From positions 596 to 9,279 of the forward strand of contig DDFA01000059.1 in NCBI GenBank assembly GCA_002336975.1: a stretch of DNA of 8,684 bases, read 5' to 3'. Below are positions 6,650 to 8,684 of this stretch, in pieces. The notes under the pieces were generated by a model. It was not told where the DNA came from. It saw only the letters and a list, made by a program, of their open reading frames with translations, and did no database searches. Both the position numbers and the translations under genes were made by a program. Every line of letters begins with the position of its first letter. Positions within the stretch are counted from its first letter, which is position 1. Origin of the DNA: Phyllobacteriaceae bacterium UBA1940. Its GTDB lineage: Bacteria; Pseudomonadota; Alphaproteobacteria; Rhizobiales; Rhizobiaceae.

Positions 6650-7516
6650 ATGTCGATCATGGACCTGGTCTCGGATTTTTTCGCGCCCGGCGCGAAGTCC
6701 GGGAAATACGACCCGCTCGCCAAAAGCGGCAGTTCCGAGTTCGGCTTCCGCGCCAGGCGCTTCGCCAATGTGCAGCGCCTGATCCAGACGGTGCTGGACG
6801 AAAAGGGCGAGTGTTCGATCCTCGACGTCGGCGGCACCGAAAAATACTGGCAGGTCGGCGGCGATTTCGTCCGCCGCAACCGGGGCCGGCTGCGGATCAC
6901 GCTGGTCAATCTGGAAGTGGAGGCGATCGACGACCGCGTCCTGTTCGAGTCGATCGAGGGCGATGCGACGGACCCGGACCTGTGCGGCGCGCGCCGGTTC
7001 GACCTGGTGCACTCCAATTCGGTGATCGAACATGTCGGGCGCGACAGGATGCCGGCCTATGCGGATAATGTGCGCCGGCTGGCGCCGCGCTATTTCGTGC
7101 AGACGCCGAACTACTGGTTTCCTTTCGAGCCGCATTTCAGGCTGCCGGCGTTCCAGTATCTGCCTGCGTCGGCGCGGGCTGCGATCATTCGCCGGTTCGC
7201 CGTCGGCTTCTTCGACAAGGTGCCGGACCCAGCCGAGGCGCGCATGGTGATCAAACATCACGACATGATCGGCGCGCGCCAGATGCGGCGGTTCTTTCCA
7301 GACGGCGAGATCAGGTTCGAACGTTTCGCCGGCCTGAACAAATCTGTGATGGCGATCCGGGCGGAGCCGGCCGAGCTCGACCGGTGCGGGCGGTTCGGCA
7401 TCGCGGATGTCCCGTCGCTGGACGCCTGCGACGACCTTGTGGCGCTCGACCCGGCGGCGGTCTGTCCGGCCAAGGCCGCCGCAAGGCAGTTCGAATGGGA
7501 CCGGCCGCGGCCGTAA
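6650..7516 (+). CDS. Class I SAM-dependent methyltransferase, substrate unknown
   Basis: The 288-residue product looks like a soluble methyltransferase with a Rossmann-like SAM-binding fold. Motif I is CSILDVGGTEKYW (about 55-67), with DVGGT in place of the common DxGxGxG. The acidic residue ending strand 2 is probably in LVNLE (E89), GDATD (104-108) fits the adenine-contacting loop, and FDLVHSNSVIEHVG (117-130) is the typical strand-4/post-motif block of the Methyltransf_11 type. A following block QTPNYWFPFEPHF (151-163) contains aromatic residues likely to line the acceptor site. From about 238 the tail is not recognisable as a domain. The start at 6650 has only a weak GGAA 6 bp upstream; an in-frame ATG at 6659 has a worse site. 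No signal peptide or membrane segment is seen. It is convergent with the transporter gene 24 bp away. The substrate could be lipid, sugar or small molecule; the neighbours give no clue. Confidence 0.75.
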   Translation: MSIMDLVSDFFAPGAKSGKYDPLAKSGSSEFGFRARRFANVQRLIQTVLDEKGECSILDVGGTEKYWQVGGDFVRRNRGRLRITLVNLEVEAIDDRVLFESIEGDATDPDLCGARRFDLVHSNSVIEHVGRDRMPAYADNVRRLAPRYFVQTPNYWFPFEPHFRLPAFQYLPASARAAIIRRFAVGFFDKVPDPAEARMVIKHHDMIGARQMRRFFPDGEIRFERFAGLNKSVMAIRAEPAELDRCGRFGIADVPSLDACDDLVALDPAAVCPAKAAARQFEWDRPRP

Positions 7517-7529
7517 GTCGGGGCGGAAT

Positions 7530-7547
7530 CGCCTGAGCTATCAGGCG
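7530..7547. terminator. Hairpin between convergent genes, possible bidirectional terminator
   Basis: CGCCTGA (7530-7536) pairs perfectly with TCAGGCG (7541-7547) around the loop GCTA. The hairpin contains the stop codon of the minus-strand transporter (7541-7543) and lies 13 bp after the methyltransferase stop. There is no T tract on either strand, so it is a weak terminator at best. Confidence 0.35.
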
Positions 7548-8452
7548 GGCGGTGGGTTGCGGACCCGCCGTCCGTTTCGTTCCGCCAGCCAGATGCCGCC
7601 GAATGTCAGCGCCAGCGCAACCGCGTGATAGGCCTGGAACCGCTCGCCCAGCAGCAGGATCGACAACAGCGTGCCGAAGACCGGCACCAGGTTGATGAAC
7701 AGGCCGGCCCGGTTGGCGCCGATCAGTTCGACGCCGCGGATGTAGAAAATCTGCGCCACGATCGACGGGCCGACGACGACATAGGCGAGGATCGCCCAGC
7801 CGCGCGCGTCTGGGACGACGCCGGCGCCCATGGCGAATTCGGCGATGGTGAACGGCGCCGAGAACAGGAAGGCCGAAACGCAGAGCACGATCATCAGGCT
7901 GAGCCAGTGGATCGGCGGCTTGAAGCGCAGCAAGACGCTGTAGCCGGCGTAGACGATCGCCGCCACCAGCATGATGGCGTCGCCGACGTTCAGGTCCAAC
8001 GACAGTAGCCGCGTCAGCTCGCCATGGCTCGCGGCGACGACGATGCCGGCGATCGACAGGATCAGCCCGACGATCTGCGCCCAGCTCGCCTTGAGGCGGA
8101 AGAACAGGAAATTGAGCAGGAAGATCAGCATCGGAATGCCGGCCTGCTCGATCGAGACGTTGATGGCGGTGGTGTGGTTGAGGGCCGTGTAGAGCGCGAC
8201 ATTGAAGACGGCGAAGCCGATGGCCCCGAGCGCCGACAGCAGGACCATGTTGCGCCTGACCACGGCCCAGTCGGATTTCAGCTGCTTCCAGCCGATCGCC
8301 AGCAGGATGAGCGCCGCAAACAGCCAGCGCGCGCTGGTCAGCAGCATCGGCGAGATATGGCCGACGGCCAGTTTCCCGGCGATCGCATTGCCGGCCCACA
8401 ACAGCGTGGTGGCGATCAGATAGAGGTAAGCGTCGCGATGCGTGCGGTCCAT
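7541..8452 (-). CDS. EamA/DMT-superfamily transporter, substrate unknown
   Basis: This 303-residue inner membrane protein belongs to the drug/metabolite transporter superfamily, whose members mostly export metabolites, amino acids or drugs. About ten hydrophobic helices can be traced (approximately 8-26, 35-55, 70-90, 98-118, 126-142, 157-174, 184-206, 217-238, 246-268 and 274-290), forming two repeats of five as in EamA proteins. Family features include TLLWAGNAIAGK in helix 1, the ALYTALNHTTA block of helices 3-4 and NLVPVFGTLLSILLLGER in helices 9-10. The short tail is basic (RNGRR), fitting the positive-inside rule. The ATG at 8450-8452 has a GGGAG Shine-Dalgarno 7 bp upstream (8459-8463 on the plus strand). 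It is divergent from purA and convergent with the methyltransferase gene, so it is probably transcribed alone. The substrate cannot be predicted. Confidence 0.9.
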   Translation of the reverse strand: MDRTHRDAYLYLIATTLLWAGNAIAGKLAVGHISPMLLTSARWLFAALILLAIGWKQLKSDWAVVRRNMVLLSALGAIGFAVFNVALYTALNHTTAINVSIEQAGIPMLIFLLNFLFFRLKASWAQIVGLILSIAGIVVAASHGELTRLLSLDLNVGDAIMLVAAIVYAGYSVLLRFKPPIHWLSLMIVLCVSAFLFSAPFTIAEFAMGAGVVPDARGWAILAYVVVGPSIVAQIFYIRGVELIGANRAGLFINLVPVFGTLLSILLLGERFQAYHAVALALTFGGIWLAERNGRRVRNPPPA

Positions 8453-8562
8453 GGAAGGCTCCCAGGTCGCCGGTTAGAGCATCTGACGATGCGAAGTAAA
8501 TGCGCCAGCGCGTAAAAATGGGCTGTGCGTGCGCTTGCGCGGGCAAACAGATGTCGCGCGAC

Positions 8563-8582
8563 AGCGCCTGTGGCGCTATAGA
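8563..8582 (+). promoter_or_regulatory. Candidate purA -10 element with overlapping hairpin
   Basis: TATAGA (8577-8582) is the best -10-like hexamer in the 178-bp gap between the divergent transporter and purA, 48 bp before the purA start. No good -35 is found 16-18 bp upstream. A perfect short inverted repeat (AGCGCC at 8563-8568 with GGCGCT at 8572-8577) abuts and overlaps its first base. A smaller hairpin (GCATC at 8479-8483 with GATGC at 8488-8492) lies in the transporter's leader. Confidence 0.25.
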
Positions 8583-8630
8583 GACGCGCAACTTCACATC
8601 AGCGCGGCTGCGCGGAACGGGACTTTTCAG

Positions 8631-8684
8631 ATGACGAATGTGGTGGTCGTCGGCTCGCAATGGGGCGACGAAGGCAAGGGCAAG
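8631..8684 (+). CDS. purA: Adenylosuccinate synthetase PurA, first 18 codons (cut by window end)
   Basis: PurA joins IMP and aspartate using GTP to give adenylosuccinate, the first step from IMP to AMP, in the cytoplasm. Only the N-terminus is present, but it reads MTNVVVVGSQWGDEGKGK, which carries the hallmark GTP-binding glycine-rich loop GSQWGDEGKGK of this very conserved family at the expected distance from the start. GGGA at 8619-8622 lies 8 bp before the ATG as a modest Shine-Dalgarno. The gene is divergent from the transporter. The rest lies outside the window. Confidence 0.93.
   Translation, partial: MTNVVVVGSQWGDEGKGK

Noticed and set aside
6540..6782. A short plus-strand frame of 80 codons upstream of and overlapping the methyltransferase start.
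   Set aside because: It has no ribosome binding site, no recognisable domain, and overlaps the start of a better-supported gene in another frame.
7311..8660. A 449-codon minus-strand open frame covering the transporter gene.
   Set aside because: It is out of frame with the transporter, which has ten clear membrane helices and a Shine-Dalgarno; the longer frame translates to an arginine-rich sequence without membrane segments or domains.

Overview
The window looks like chromosomal, mostly housekeeping DNA from an alphaproteobacterium of the order Hyphomicrobiales (Rhizobiales), most likely near Mesorhizobium and the other Phyllobacteriaceae. The reasons are high G+C coding sequence with strong third-position GC, two Omp25/Omp31-type outer membrane proteins, the long alphaproteobacterial form of SerC next to SerA, CtrA-type boxes (TTAA-N7-TTAAC) with a CcrM-type GANTC site, and a rhizobial-style intergenic palindrome. 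The genus assignment is inference; no database was searched.

Layout. Positions 1-1202 hold the 3' part of glmM (phosphoglucosamine mutase), closed by a strong intrinsic terminator. Two tandem, related outer membrane beta-barrel genes follow (1396-2265 and 2457-3314). Each has its own upstream CtrA-like box and its own terminator, so each appears to be a separate transcription unit. Next come serC (3507-4685) and serA (4833-6431), two steps of the phosphorylated serine pathway, on the same strand and separated by a 127-bp double-palindromic repeat (4692-4818) that stops just before the serA ribosome binding site. After the serA terminator lie a class I SAM-dependent methyltransferase of unknown substrate (6650-7516, plus strand) and, convergent with it, an EamA/DMT-family transporter (7541-8452, minus strand). 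The window ends with the first 18 codons of purA (8631 onward), divergent from the transporter.

How they work together. GlmM supplies glucosamine-1-phosphate for UDP-GlcNAc, hence peptidoglycan and LPS. The two beta-barrels belong to the outer membrane, and both carry sites expected for the cell-cycle regulator CtrA, which ties envelope synthesis to the cell cycle (inference). SerA oxidises 3-phosphoglycerate and SerC transaminates the product. PurA makes adenylosuccinate. The methyltransferase and the transporter have no visible functional link to these neighbours.

I see no defence system, mobile gene, CRISPR array, tRNA or rRNA, and nothing that amounts to a new multi-gene system. The points most worth a second look are non-coding: the paired, mirror-arranged CtrA-like boxes in front of the two outer membrane genes, the palindromic element inside the serC-serA operon, and the serC leader that can hide its own Shine-Dalgarno sequence. 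No gap between genes exceeds 300 bp; the largest (6432-6649) holds a terminator and a weak promoter candidate.
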